The notes beneath the pieces were generated by a model that saw nothing but the letters and a program-made list of their open reading frames with translations, was not told where the DNA came from and did no database searches. DNA of 64,000 nt from Actinomadura livida (GTDB lineage Bacteria; Actinomycetota; Actinomycetes; Streptosporangiales; Streptosporangiaceae). Within the stretch, counting starts at the first letter, position 1, and the number at the start of each line of letters is the position of its first letter. Both the position numbers and the translations under genes were made by a program. Where the stretch lies: positions 262,239-326,238 of the forward strand of contig NZ_BMRO01000011.1 of assembly GCF_014648675.1 (NCBI RefSeq), given 5' to 3'. This document shows positions 7,125 through 15,046 of this stretch, one piece after another.

Positions 7125-7976
7125 TCACTCGTCCGCGGTGAGGCCCTCCCGCAGCTGCGCGAGGGTGCGCGCGAGCAGCCGCGACACGTGCATCTGGGAG
7201 ATGCCCAGCTCCGCCGCGATCTGCGACTGGGTCATGTTGCCGAAGAACCGCAGCAGCAGGATCTTCTTCTCGCGCGCGGGCAGCTTCTCCAGCAGCGGCT
7301 TGAGGGACTCGCGGTACTCGACGCCCTCCAGCGACTCGTCGACCATGCCGAGCGAGTCGGCCACCGCGGGGGCGTCCTCGTCGCCGGAGTCGGGGGCGTC
7401 CAGGGACACGGTGGAGTAGGCGTTCGCCGACTCCAGGCCCTCCAGCACCTCCTCCTCGCTCATCTGCAGGTGCGCCGCCAGCTCGCTGACGGTCGGCGCC
7501 CGGCCCTCGCGCTGGGCGAGGTCGCTGATCGCCTTGGTCAGCGACAGCTTCAGCTCCTGCAGCCGGCGCGGGACGCGCACCGCCCAGCCCTTGTCCCGGA
7601 AGTGCCGCTTGATCTCGCCGACGATGGTGGGGGTCGCGTACGTGGAGAACTCGACGCCGCGTTCCAGGTCGAACCGGTCGATCGACTTGATCAGCCCGAT
7701 CGTGGCGACCTGGATCAGGTCGTCCAGCCACTCGCCGCGGTTGCGGAAGCGGCGGGCGAGGTACTCCACCAGCGGCAGGTGCAGCTCCACGAGCTGGTCG
7801 CGGATGCGCTGGCGCTCCGGGTCGCCCTCGGGGAGCTGGGAGAGCCGCTCGAACAGGGCGCGCGCCCGCGCCCGGTCGGGGACCGCGCTCTCGGTGCGCT
7901 CGACGGTCACCTCGGGCGCCGCCGGCTCCGCCGGCTGGCCCGCGGCCGTCTGCTCCGTGGTCGTCTTCTCCGTCAC
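7125..7976 (-). CDS. SigB/SigF-family (group 3) RNA polymerase sigma factor
   Basis: 283 residues from GTG 7976, overlapping the upstream anti-sigma stop by 4 nt (GTGA), so the two are translationally coupled. Region 2 is clear (LPLVEYLARRFRNRGEWLDD, then LIQVATIGLIKSIDRFDLER and FSTYATPTIVGEIKRHFRDK), as are region 3 and region 4 with its helix-turn-helix (MTQSQIAAELGISQMHVSRL). An N-terminal Glu/Pro-rich extension covers residues 1-35. Homologues direct general stress or sporulation genes and are held by RsbW-type antagonists, consistent with the neighbour. Region 4 continues smoothly to the stop. Confidence 0.9.
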   Translation of the reverse strand: MTEKTTTEQTAAGQPAEPAAPEVTVERTESAVPDRARARALFERLSQLPEGDPERQRIRDQLVELHLPLVEYLARRFRNRGEWLDDLIQVATIGLIKSIDRFDLERGVEFSTYATPTIVGEIKRHFRDKGWAVRVPRRLQELKLSLTKAISDLAQREGRAPTVSELAAHLQMSEEEVLEGLESANAYSTVSLDAPDSGDEDAPAVADSLGMVDESLEGVEYRESLKPLLEKLPAREKKILLLRFFGNMTQSQIAAELGISQMHVSRLLARTLAQLREGLTADE

Positions 7977-8401
7977 GGCGCCCCCGCCGCACCGCGCCGC
8001 TTCTGCAGCGTCACGGTGACCCGGTCGTCTGCGCCCACCCGGGCGTCGACCTCACCCGCCAGCGACGACAGGACCGTCCACGCGAAGGTGTCGCGGCTGG
8101 GTTCCTCCCCGTCGACGGTGAGCACGGAGACGGAGATGCGCATGGCCTCCCCGGTCAGCTCGAACTCGCAGACGAGATCGGTTCCGGGCACCGCCTGGGC
8201 GAGCAGCATCGCGCACGCCTCGTCGACGGCGATGCGCAGGTCTTCTATCTCGTCCAGCGTGAAGTCCAGCCGGGCCGCGAGGCCGGCGGTGGCCGTCCGC
8301 AGCACGGACAGGTAGGCGCTCGCGGCGGGCAGCCGCACCGTCACCACGTCGCGGACGGACAACTTCGTACTGGTCGGCATTGCAGCGGTTTCCTCGGTCA
8401 C
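7973..8401 (-). CDS. RsbW-like anti-sigma factor / serine kinase
   Basis: 142 residues from GTG 8401 (GAGGGAG upstream); ATG 8380, with GAGGAA 9 nt upstream, is the alternative start. It has a GHKL ATPase fold: LDEIEDLRIAVDEACAMLL carries the N-box Glu/Asp-Glu-Ala-Cys pattern of SpoIIAB/RsbW. The G1/G2 motifs of typical RsbW kinases are weak in the second half, as in mycobacterial UsfX. It is expected to bind the sigma factor encoded immediately downstream and release it when an anti-anti-sigma factor takes its place. No such gene is in the window. Confidence 0.85.
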   Translation of the reverse strand: MTEETAAMPTSTKLSVRDVVTVRLPAASAYLSVLRTATAGLAARLDFTLDEIEDLRIAVDEACAMLLAQAVPGTDLVCEFELTGEAMRISVSVLTVDGEEPSRDTFAWTVLSSLAGEVDARVGADDRVTVTLQKRRGAAGAP

Positions 8402-8567
8402 GTCACTCCCTCGCAGGATGGTCCCGCTGGTACCGAAACTACCGCCTGCCGAGCCCACTCGGAGACTTCGCCGCGCGTGGCTTTCTCACCAATGTCCGCG
8501 CCGACGTCAGCGAACGCGTCCCAAACCCCGGCGCGGCGAGGCGTGCATCACGGTCGCGGAGGACGGA

Positions 8568-8573
8568 TAACCT
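8568..8573 (+). promoter_or_regulatory. -10 element for leaderless GNAT gene
   Basis: TAACCT matches TANNNT and ends 6 nt before the GTG start at 8580. There is no Shine-Dalgarno, so transcription probably starts at the GTG. No good -35 is visible. Confidence 0.5.
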
Positions 8574-8579
8574 GCTCAT

Positions 8580-9050
8580 GTGATCCGATCCGCGACCCCG
8601 GACGACCTTCCGGACATCCTGCGCCTGATCCGCGACCTGGCCGAATACGAGCGCGCCCTCCACGAGGTGAAGGTCACGGAGGAGCAACTGCGCGACAGCC
8701 TCTTCCGTGACGAGCCCAAAGTCTTCGCTCACATCGCCGAGCACGAGGGCGAGGTCGTCGGGTTCTCGCTGTGGTTCCTCACGTTCTCCACCTGGAACGG
8801 CACGCACGGCATCTACCTGGAGGACCTGTTCGTCGATCCGGACGCCCGCGGCCACGGGTACGGCAAGGCGCTCCTCATCGAACTGGCGCGGATCGCCGAC
8901 GCCCGCGGCTACGAACGAGTCGAATGGGCGGTCCTGAACTGGAACCGGCCCACCATCGAGTTCTACGAGTCCCTGGGCGCCCGCCCGCAGGACGAGTGGA
9001 CGGTGTACCGCCTGACCGGCGACACCCTCACCAAGGCCGCCCGCGCGTGA
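8580..9050 (+). CDS. GNAT-family N-acetyltransferase (SSAT-like)
   Basis: 156 residues from GTG 8580. The acetyl-CoA pyrophosphate loop is DPDARGHGYGKALLIELARI, preceded by GIYLEDLFV and followed by WAVLNWNRPTIEFYESLGA. This arrangement is typical of spermidine/thialysine acetyltransferase-type (SSAT-like) GNATs. It would transfer acetyl from acetyl-CoA to a primary amine of a small molecule; the actual substrate is unknown. It is a single gene, divergent from the anti-sigma/sigma pair. Confidence 0.8.
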   Translation: MIRSATPDDLPDILRLIRDLAEYERALHEVKVTEEQLRDSLFRDEPKVFAHIAEHEGEVVGFSLWFLTFSTWNGTHGIYLEDLFVDPDARGHGYGKALLIELARIADARGYERVEWAVLNWNRPTIEFYESLGARPQDEWTVYRLTGDTLTKAARA

Positions 9051-9065
9051 CCGCCGCCCGGACGT

Positions 9066-9102
9066 AGCGGAGGCCCGGCCGGTGTCCGGCCGGGCCTCCG
9101 CT
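9066..9102. terminator. Strong bidirectional terminator
   Basis: AGCGGAGGCCCGGCCGG and its exact complement form a 17-bp stem with a 3-nt loop (TGT), between the convergent GNAT and sodN stops. Confidence 0.85.
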
Positions 9103-9112
9103 CCCGGGCGCG

Positions 9113-9517
9113 TCAGCCCTGCTTGGTCTCCCAGAAGATCTTGTCGATCTCCGAGATCTTCGCGAGCAGGTCGTCGGCGACCTTGGTGTCCATGGTGGCC
9201 TTGGTGCCGCCGCCACCGCCGGCGAGCTTGGTGGCCTCGTTGAACAGCTGGTGGAGCTGCGGGTACTTCTCGAAGTGCGGCGGCTTGAAGTAGTCGGTCC
9301 ACAGCACCCACAGGTGGTGCTTGACCAGCTCCGAGCGCTGCTCCTTGATCAGGATCGCCCGTGCGCGGAACTCGGGGTCCTCGTTGGCCGCGTACTTCTC
9401 AGTGATCGCCTTGACCGACTCGGCCTCGATCCGGGCCTGCGCCGGGTCGTAGACGCCACACGGCAGGTCGCAGTGCGCGGAGACCTTCGTCTTCGGGCGC
9501 AGAAGCTTGAGCAACAC
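9113..9517 (-). CDS. sodN: Nickel superoxide dismutase
   Basis: 134-residue precursor from GTG 9517, with AAGGG 8 nt upstream. The nickel hook HCDLPCGVYDPAQARIEAES follows a 14-residue propeptide ending KTKVSA, exactly the processed length known for Streptomyces NiSOD. After cleavage His1, Cys2 and Cys6 ligate nickel. The enzyme is a cytoplasmic homohexamer that dismutates superoxide. A longer reading frame to 9547 exists, but the propeptide length fixes the start. The maturation protease gene is divergent at 9703. Confidence 0.95.
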   Translation of the reverse strand: MLLKLLRPKTKVSAHCDLPCGVYDPAQARIEAESVKAITEKYAANEDPEFRARAILIKEQRSELVKHHLWVLWTDYFKPPHFEKYPQLHQLFNEATKLAGGGGGTKATMDTKVADDLLAKISEIDKIFWETKQG

Positions 9518-9702
9518 CTGCTCATCCCTTCCCTCGTTGCGGATCATGCTCAGGTCACCGACATTACCCTTGTGCCACCGGCCACGTCCGGCCAGGGCGC
9601 TCGGTATTTCGGCCTAAGACCCGGACCGCGGCGCGGCCCGGAACCCTTCCAGCGTGTTGATGCCCCCGAACCGCGATCTATGCGGGCGGGACGAGGAGGA
9701 TC

Positions 9703-10152
9703 ATGGGGATGCGCGGCGCCCTGCTGTGCGGGCTCGCCGCCGCCGCGGCGGTGCTCGCGGCGGCCGTGCCGCGGCGGCTGCGGGCCGTCGAGGTCACCGG
9801 GGACTCGATGCTGCCGGGGCTGCGGCCGGGCGACTGGCTGCTGGTGCGCGTAGGGGCGCGCCCCGTGCCCGGCGACGTCGTCGTCGCGCGGCACCCGGAG
9901 CGACCCGAGCTCCTCATCGTCAAGCGCGCCGTCCGCGCGGACGGCGGCGGGTGGTGGCTGGAGAGCGACAACCAGGCGGCCGCGGGCCGCCGCGACAGCT
10001 GGGACTTCGGCGCGGTGCCCGACCGGCTCGTCGCGGGACGGGTCGTCGCCCGCTACTGGCCACTCTCGCGCGCCGGGACGGTCACGCGCGGCGCGATCGG
10101 GCTGCAGGCGGCGGTCACGCCGGCCCGTCCGGCGCAGCGGCCGCAGCAGTAG
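9703..10152 (+). CDS. sodX: Nickel-type superoxide dismutase maturation protease
   Basis: 149 residues from ATG 9703 with GGAGG close upstream. It is an S26 signal-peptidase-like protein with an N-terminal hydrophobic anchor (residues 5-22), the nucleophile Ser in TGDSMLPGLRPGDWLLV (S35) and the general base Lys in LLIVKRAV (K74). It removes the NiSOD propeptide so that the Ni hook can form. In Streptomyces sodX follows sodN; here the two are divergent with 185 nt between them, which should give a shared control region. Its 3' end overlaps the convergent CGNR gene by 100 nt. Confidence 0.9.
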   Translation: MGMRGALLCGLAAAAAVLAAAVPRRLRAVEVTGDSMLPGLRPGDWLLVRVGARPVPGDVVVARHPERPELLIVKRAVRADGGGWWLESDNQAAAGRRDSWDFGAVPDRLVAGRVVARYWPLSRAGTVTRGAIGLQAAVTPARPAQRPQQ

Positions 10153-10616
10153 CGGCGCGAGCGGTTCGCGGTGGTGTCGAGGAACACCCGCCCGCAGCCC
10201 TCCGCCCCGCACAGCCCGAACCGGCCGACGCCCTCGGCGGCGATCTCCGCGGCGAGGCCCATGGCGGTCCGCGCGGCATAACGGTCCGGTATCGAGCCGG
10301 ACTCGTTGAAGTGCAGATGCCACCCCTGGCCGTTGTGCCGTGCCAGCTGCGGGTGGACCGGGTGGTGGATGAGCAGCGTGTTGAGGCGCTCGACGGCGTC
10401 GTCCTCGTCCCCGCGGGCGGCCGCGACGATGATCGCGCGGAGCTGTTCGCGCAGCGCGCGCATGGCGTCGAGCTCGCGGTGCGCGATCCGCCCCCCGAGA
10501 TGCGGCCGTTGCGACAGCAGGGCCCGCAGCCCTTCGAGGTCGCGCAGGTCGTCCTCCTGGTCGCGCCGCGTGTTCACGAGATCGACCGCCAGGTCTGCGT
10601 AAGAGGCGAGGTTCAC
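10053..10616 (-). CDS. CGNR zinc-finger (ABATE domain) regulator-like protein
   Basis: 187 residues from GTG 10616 with GGAGG upstream. The N-terminal ABATE domain (YADLAVDLVNTRR; RALLSQRPHLGG) is followed by CGAEGCGRVFLDTTANRSRR-YCCGRCAGRAG. The usual C-terminal motif CxxRCANRANVAAYRAR is altered to C-A-G-R-A-G-V-T-A. The ordinary tail is replaced by CSPIAPRVTVPARESGQ, which is read antisense to sodX. Four Cys are kept, so a zinc site is plausible. Proteins of this family are thought to be DNA-binding or stress-related; the function is unproven. Confidence 0.75.
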   Translation of the reverse strand: MNLASYADLAVDLVNTRRDQEDDLRDLEGLRALLSQRPHLGGRIAHRELDAMRALREQLRAIIVAAARGDEDDAVERLNTLLIHHPVHPQLARHNGQGWHLHFNESGSIPDRYAARTAMGLAAEIAAEGVGRFGLCGAEGCGRVFLDTTANRSRRYCCGRCAGRAGVTAACSPIAPRVTVPARESGQ

Positions 10617-10711
10617 AGGCCCTCCTGACGGACTCGACCAGATTGGCCAGGAGTTATTCCCACATGACGAAGAACATACGTGTTCGTGGCGAGAAAATGC
10701 CCGTGGCGGGG

Positions 10712-10755
10712 GGCCGCCCGGCCCGCGAATCCCACGGATACGGGGGCGGGCGGCC
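10712..10755. terminator. GC-rich terminator hairpin after malic enzyme gene
   Basis: GGCCGCCCG and CGGGCGGCC form a 9-bp stem with a 26-nt loop, 30 nt beyond the malic enzyme stop. A near-palindrome GAACATACGTGTTC (10672-10685) upstream of the CGNR gene lies in the same gap. Confidence 0.55.
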
Positions 10756-10783
10756 GCCCGGAGAAATCACATCGGGGACCGAA

Positions 10784-11974
10784 TCAGATCCGGTTGACGC
10801 CGTCCTTGCGGGCCTGCTCGGCCACCGCCGCTGTGACGGCCGGGGCGACGCGGTCGTCGAACGGGCCGGGGATGACGTAGTCGGGCTTCAGGTCGTCCCC
10901 GACGATGTCGGCGAGCGCGTTGGCCGCCGCCAGCTTCATGCCCTCGGTGATCGCGGACGCGCGGACGTCGAGCGCGCCGCGGAAGATGCCGGGGAACGCC
11001 AGCACGTTGTTGATCTGGTTCGGGTAGTCGCTGCGGCCGGTCGCCACGACCTTGGCGTGCCGGAGCGCGACCTCGGGGTGCACCTCGGGGGTGGGGTTGG
11101 ACAGCGCGAAGACGATCGCGTGCTCCGACATCGTCGCGACGCACGACTCCTGCACGGTGCCGCCGGACAGCCCTATGAACACGTCGGCGCCGCGCAGCGC
11201 CTCCTCGGTGGAGCCCTTGAGGCACGACCGGTTGGTGATCTCGGCGATCTTCGTCTTGACCGGGTTGAGGCCGTCCCGCCCCTGGTAGATGAGGCCCTTG
11301 CTGTCGGACAGCGCTATGTCGCCGATGCCGCCCTCGATCAGCATCTTGGAGACGGCGATGCCGGACGCGCCCGCGCCCGCCACGACGGCGCGCAGCTCCG
11401 ACAGCGGCTTGCCGACCAGGCGGGCCGCGTTCTTGAGCGCGGCGAGCGCGACGATGGCGGTGCCGTGCTGGTCGTCGTGGAAGACGGGGATGTCGAGCGC
11501 GGCGCGGAGCCGGTCCTCGATCTCGAAGCAGCGCGGGGCGCTGATGTCCTCCAGGTTGATGCCGCCGAAGCTCGGCGCCATCCGGATCACGGTGTCGACG
11601 ATCTCGTCCACGTCCGTGGTGCTCAGCGCGATGGGCACGGAGTCGACGTCGGCGAACTCCTTGAACAGCAGGGACTTGCCCTCCATGACCGGCATGGACG
11701 CGGCCGGGCCGATGTCGCCGAGCCCGAGCACGGCGGTGCCGTCGGTCACGACGGCGACGACCCTGGACGTCCAGGTGTAGTCGTAGGCCAGCTCGGGGTG
11801 GTCGGCGATCGCGGTGCACACCCGGGCGACGCCGGGGGTGTAGGCCAGCGAGAGATCGTCTTTGTTGCGCACCGGAATGGTCGAGCGCATTTCCAGCTTG
11901 CCGCCGCGGTGCAGCGGGAACGCCGGATCGTCGTCGTACGAGGACGGTTCGTTGGGATTGGGCTCAGCAGCCAC
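10784..11974 (-). CDS. NAD(P)-dependent malic enzyme
   Basis: 396 residues from GTG 11974 with AGGGG upstream. It decarboxylates malate to pyruvate with NAD(P)+ and a divalent metal in the cytoplasm. Motifs are SLAYTPGVARVC (residues 42-53), GLGDIGPAASMPVMEGKSLL, the metal-binding FHDDQHGTAIV, and the Rossmann loop VVAGAGASGIAVSKML. Length is that of the short bacterial form without a phosphotransacetylase domain. It is a single gene. Cofactor preference cannot be read safely from sequence. Confidence 0.92.
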   Translation of the reverse strand: MAAEPNPNEPSSYDDDPAFPLHRGGKLEMRSTIPVRNKDDLSLAYTPGVARVCTAIADHPELAYDYTWTSRVVAVVTDGTAVLGLGDIGPAASMPVMEGKSLLFKEFADVDSVPIALSTTDVDEIVDTVIRMAPSFGGINLEDISAPRCFEIEDRLRAALDIPVFHDDQHGTAIVALAALKNAARLVGKPLSELRAVVAGAGASGIAVSKMLIEGGIGDIALSDSKGLIYQGRDGLNPVKTKIAEITNRSCLKGSTEEALRGADVFIGLSGGTVQESCVATMSEHAIVFALSNPTPEVHPEVALRHAKVVATGRSDYPNQINNVLAFPGIFRGALDVRASAITEGMKLAAANALADIVGDDLKPDYVIPGPFDDRVAPAVTAAVAEQARKDGVNRI

Positions 11975-12134
11975 AGCGACCCCTGTCAGTGAAAGTTGGC
12001 TTTCTTGCGATGCCGCCGCGGTGGTGTGGCGTGGTGGCCGGTCACCTGGAGGTCATCTCGCGACGTACGGGGGTCACCCGTTGTCCGATTCTCTCATACA
12101 GGTTCTGGCGGGCCCTGGGCGCAGGGTGGTGGCA

Positions 12135-12150
12135 ACCGTCACGTGACGGT
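12135..12150. promoter_or_regulatory. Perfect 16-bp palindrome ACCGTCACGTGACGGT
   Basis: A self-complementary sequence in the 347-nt gap (11975-12321) between malic enzyme and the divergent amino-acid transporter. It is probably an operator for one of them. Apart from this and the element at 12279 the gap holds no gene I can support. Confidence 0.45.
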
Positions 12151-12278
12151 GACCACAGGCAGGCCGAGGCGTCTACCTGGGCGGTTGCCGGGGGCCCGGT
12201 GGGCGGAGCCGTTGCGTGATTGTTTCGGACCCTTTATCCAGATCAGGGGTGTTCTGCGCCAAAATATGCACCTGACCT

Positions 12279-12299
12279 TTGGATCCGTTACGGATCCAA
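12279..12299. promoter_or_regulatory. Inverted repeat TTGGATCCG/CGGATCCAA before transporter operon
   Basis: 9-bp perfect arms with centre TTA, 22 nt upstream of the binding-protein ATG and just before GGAGGGGG. It is either an operator or a 5'-UTR hairpin. No known regulator consensus is matched. Confidence 0.5.
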
Positions 12300-12321
12300 C
12301 GCAACCACTTGGAGGGGGACC

Positions 12322-13236
12322 ATGATCATCGGTTCTCTGCGCCGCCGCGCCGTCGCGGCGAGCGCGCTCGTGCTGACGGGCGCCCTCGCCCTGTCCGCAT
12401 GTGGCGACAACGGCGACGAGACGGAAGGCTCGGGCGGCTCCGGCGCCGCGAACACGAGTGCGGACGCCGAGCTGAGCGCCATGGTCCCGGACGCGATCAA
12501 GAGCGACGGCAAGATCGTCGTCGGCGTGGACGCGTCCTACCCGCCGAACGAGTCGGTCGACCCCGCCTCGCAGAAGATCGTCGGCTGGGACATCGAGCTC
12601 TTCGACGCCGTCGCGGCCAAGCTCGGGCTGAAGACCGAGTACCACAACGCGGGCTTCGACACGATCATCCCGGGCGTCCAGTCCGGCAAGTACGAGATCG
12701 GCGTCTCCTCGTTCACCGACAACAAGGAGCGCGAGAAGGCCGTCGACTTCGTCACCTACTACACGGCCGGGACCTCCTGGGCCGCGCTCACCGGCAACCC
12801 GAAGGGCGTCAACCCCGACGACGCCTGCGGCAAGAGCATCGGCGTCCAGCAGGGCACCGTGCAGGTCGAGGACCTCACCGCGAAGAGCAAGGAGTGCGCC
12901 GCCGCGGGCAAGCCGGCCATCAAGCAGGTCGTCCGCAAGCAGCAGACCGAGGTGAACAACGACCTCGTCGCGGGCAAGATCGACGCGATGGCCGCCGACT
13001 CGCCGATCATCGGCGACGCGGTGAAGAAGACCGGCAAGCTGGAGATCATCGGCGAGGTCTACGACACCGCGCCCTACGGCTACGCGCTCGGCAAGAACGC
13101 CGGCCAGTTCAAGGACGCCGTCCTCGGCGCCGTCAAGGCCCTGATCGCCGACGGCACCTACACGAAGATCCTGACGGACAACGGCGTGGAGAGCGGCGCG
13201 ATCACGGAACCGAAGATCAACGCCGCCGAGAGCTGA
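12322..13236 (+). CDS. Polar amino-acid ABC transporter substrate-binding lipoprotein
   Basis: 304 residues from ATG 12322 with GGAGGGGG upstream. It has a signal peptide with lipobox LALSAC (Cys about 28), a Ser/Gly-rich linker, then a family-3 solute-binding fold: KIVVGVDASYPPNE, VGWDIELFDAVAAKLGL, IPGVQSGKYEIGVSSFTDNK and ERAVDFV-like EREKAVDFVTYY. It would deliver a polar amino acid to the permease and ATPase encoded next, which form an operon with 4-nt spacing and overlap. The substrate is not identifiable. A strong hairpin just after its stop may set its higher expression. Confidence 0.88.
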   Translation: MIIGSLRRRAVAASALVLTGALALSACGDNGDETEGSGGSGAANTSADAELSAMVPDAIKSDGKIVVGVDASYPPNESVDPASQKIVGWDIELFDAVAAKLGLKTEYHNAGFDTIIPGVQSGKYEIGVSSFTDNKEREKAVDFVTYYTAGTSWAALTGNPKGVNPDDACGKSIGVQQGTVQVEDLTAKSKECAAAGKPAIKQVVRKQQTEVNNDLVAGKIDAMAADSPIIGDAVKKTGKLEIIGEVYDTAPYGYALGKNAGQFKDAVLGAVKALIADGTYTKILTDNGVESGAITEPKINAAES

Positions 13237-13240
13237 TCGC

Positions 13241-14155
13241 ATGACGGTCGACGACGACGTCGAGAAGGGACGGCCCGAAGCGATTCGGGCCGTCCCCGTC
13301 CGGCATCCCGGCCGCTGGGTCGCCGCGGCGGTCGTGGTGGTCCTCGTCGCGATGTTCATCAACTTCCTGTTGACGAGCGACGCGCTGGAGTGGCCGGAGC
13401 AGCGGAAGTACATCACCTCGGACGCGGTGCTGCGCGGTGTCCGCAACACGATCCTGCTGACCGTCGCCGCCATGATCGGCGGCATGGTGCTCGGCACGGT
13501 CCTCGCGCTGATGCGCCTGTCGGCCAACCCGCTGCTGAGCGGCGCGGCCTGGTTCTACCTGTGGTTCTTCCGCGGCACGCCGCTGTACACGCAGCTGCTC
13601 ATCTGGGGCGCCATCGGCTCGCTGTTCCCGACCGTGGGGATCGGCATCCCGTTCGGGCCCGAGTTCCAGACGTGGCAGACCCAGGCGCTGGTCACCCCCA
13701 TGCTCGCCGCGGGGCTCGGCCTGATCCTCAACGAGGCCGCCTACATGGCGGAGATCGTCCGGGCCGGGATCCTGTCGGTGGACGAGGGCCAGCAGGAGGC
13801 GGCGAGCGCGCTCGGCATGTCCCGGATGCAGACCATGCGCCGGATCGTGCTGCCGCAGGCGATGCGGGTCATCGTGCCGCCGACCGGCAACGAGGTGCTC
13901 TCCATGATGAAGAACACCTCGCTGGTCGCGGCCGTCCCGTTCTCCGAGCTGACCTTCACCGCGCAGACCATCTACGCCAGCACCTACAAGATCATCCCGA
14001 TGCTGGTGATGGCGTGCCTGTGGTACCTGCTGCTGTCCTCGGTGCTGATGATCGCCCAGTACTACATCGAGCGGCACTTCAGCCGGGGCGTCGGCAAGAA
14101 CGGGTCGGCGCGCACGCAGCGGATCCGCTTCCGGGGCGGAGGCGGCGGCCAATGA
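13241..14155 (+). CDS. Amino-acid ABC transporter permease (HisMQ family)
   Basis: 304 residues, ATG 4 nt after the binding-protein stop. An N-terminal segment (about 27-45) is followed by the BPD_transp_1 core with about five membrane helices. Signatures are VRNTILLTVAAMIGGMVLG, WFYLWFFRGTPLYTQLLIWG, and the EAA loop EAAYMAEIVRAGILSVDEGQ / EAASALGMSRMQTMRRIVLP. The single permease probably acts as a homodimer with the ATPase. It has a Gly/Arg-rich C-terminus. The stop overlaps the ATPase start (ATGA). Confidence 0.9.
   Translation: MTVDDDVEKGRPEAIRAVPVRHPGRWVAAAVVVVLVAMFINFLLTSDALEWPEQRKYITSDAVLRGVRNTILLTVAAMIGGMVLGTVLALMRLSANPLLSGAAWFYLWFFRGTPLYTQLLIWGAIGSLFPTVGIGIPFGPEFQTWQTQALVTPMLAAGLGLILNEAAYMAEIVRAGILSVDEGQQEAASALGMSRMQTMRRIVLPQAMRVIVPPTGNEVLSMMKNTSLVAAVPFSELTFTAQTIYASTYKIIPMLVMACLWYLLLSSVLMIAQYYIERHFSRGVGKNGSARTQRIRFRGGGGGQ
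13267..13296 (+). promoter_or_regulatory. Intra-operon RNA hairpin with GNRA tetraloop
   Basis: GGGACGGCCCGAA-GCGA-TTCGGGCCGTCCC: a 13-bp perfect stem capped by a GCGA tetraloop, within codons 9-19 of the permease gene and 30 nt after the binding-protein stop. Such hairpins after binding-protein genes usually slow 3' decay or partly terminate transcription, so the binding protein is made in excess. Confidence 0.65.
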
Positions 14156-14970
14156 GCGGAGGTGACAACGTGACCGATCCCCTCGCCAAGACGCCGGCGC
14201 CGGAGAGCGGCGGGCTGATGGTGAAGGCCGAGCGGGTGCACAAGTCGTTCGGCCGGCTGGAGGTGCTGAAGGGCATCGACCTGGAGGTGCGGCAGGGCGA
14301 GGTGATGTGCGTCGTCGGCCCGTCCGGCTCCGGCAAGTCGACGTTCCTGCGCTGCATCAACCACCTGGAGAAGATCAACGCGGGCCGGCTGTGGGTGAAC
14401 GGCCACCTGGTCGGCTACCGGCAGCAGGGCGGCAAGCTCTACGAGCTGCGCGACCGGGAGGTCTCCGCGCAGCGCCGCGAGATCGGCATGGTGTTCCAGC
14501 GGTTCAACCTCTTCCCCCACATGACGGCGCTGGAGAACGTCATGGGGGCGCCGGTGTGGGTCAAGCGCCAGCCGAAGGACCAGGTCAGGTCGCGGGCGCT
14601 CACCCTGCTGGAGCGCGTCGGGCTGGCCGACAAGGCGCAGGTGTACCCGTCGCAGCTGTCCGGCGGGCAGCAGCAGCGGGTGGCGATCGCGCGGGCGCTC
14701 GCCATGGAGCCCGCGCTGATGCTGTTCGACGAGCCGACCTCCGCGCTGGACCCCGAGCTCGTCGGGGAGGTCCTGGACGTCATGAAGCAGCTCGCCCTCA
14801 GCGGCATGACCATGGTCGTGGTCACCCACGAGATGGGCTTCGCCCGCGAGGTCGGCGACTCGCTGGTCTTCATGGACGACGGTGTCGTGGTCGAGGAGGG
14901 CACGCCCCGCGAGGTCCTCGCCAACCCGCAGCACCAGCGCACGCAGGACTTCCTGTCCAAGGTCCTCTGA
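14152..14970 (+). CDS. Amino-acid ABC transporter ATP-binding protein
   Basis: 272 residues from ATG 14152. GTG 14170, preceded by GGAGGTGA, is an equally good start. Walker A is GPSGSGKSTFLRC, the Q-loop GMVFQRFNLFPHMT, the signature LSGGQQQRVAIARALAMEP, Walker B LMLFDEPTSALDPE, and the switch His VVVTHEMGF. This is the GlnQ/HisP type that energises polar amino-acid uptake. It is the last gene of the three-gene operon, followed by an inverted repeat. Confidence 0.93.
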   Translation: MSGGDNVTDPLAKTPAPESGGLMVKAERVHKSFGRLEVLKGIDLEVRQGEVMCVVGPSGSGKSTFLRCINHLEKINAGRLWVNGHLVGYRQQGGKLYELRDREVSAQRREIGMVFQRFNLFPHMTALENVMGAPVWVKRQPKDQVRSRALTLLERVGLADKAQVYPSQLSGGQQQRVAIARALAMEPALMLFDEPTSALDPELVGEVLDVMKQLALSGMTMVVVTHEMGFAREVGDSLVFMDDGVVVEEGTPREVLANPQHQRTQDFLSKVL

Positions 14971-14982
14971 CCGGTTCCGCGA

Positions 14983-15017
14983 GCGGGCCGCCTCCCGTCC
15001 GGGGGCGGGCCGCCCGC
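14983..15017. terminator. GC-rich inverted repeat after the transporter operon
   Basis: GCGGGC and GCCCGC plus 3-4 further pairs after a mismatch form an imperfect stem 12 nt past the ATPase stop. It is a likely terminator of moderate strength. Confidence 0.5.
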
Positions 15018-15046
15018 CGTTCCGGCCGGGCCGTTAGTGTGCGTTC

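Noticed and set aside
6445..7992. 829-codon minus-strand frame joining the lipid kinase to sequence opposite the membrane protein and sigma factor
   Set aside because: Only the last 313 codons resemble a protein family; the rest is shadow of neighbouring genes.
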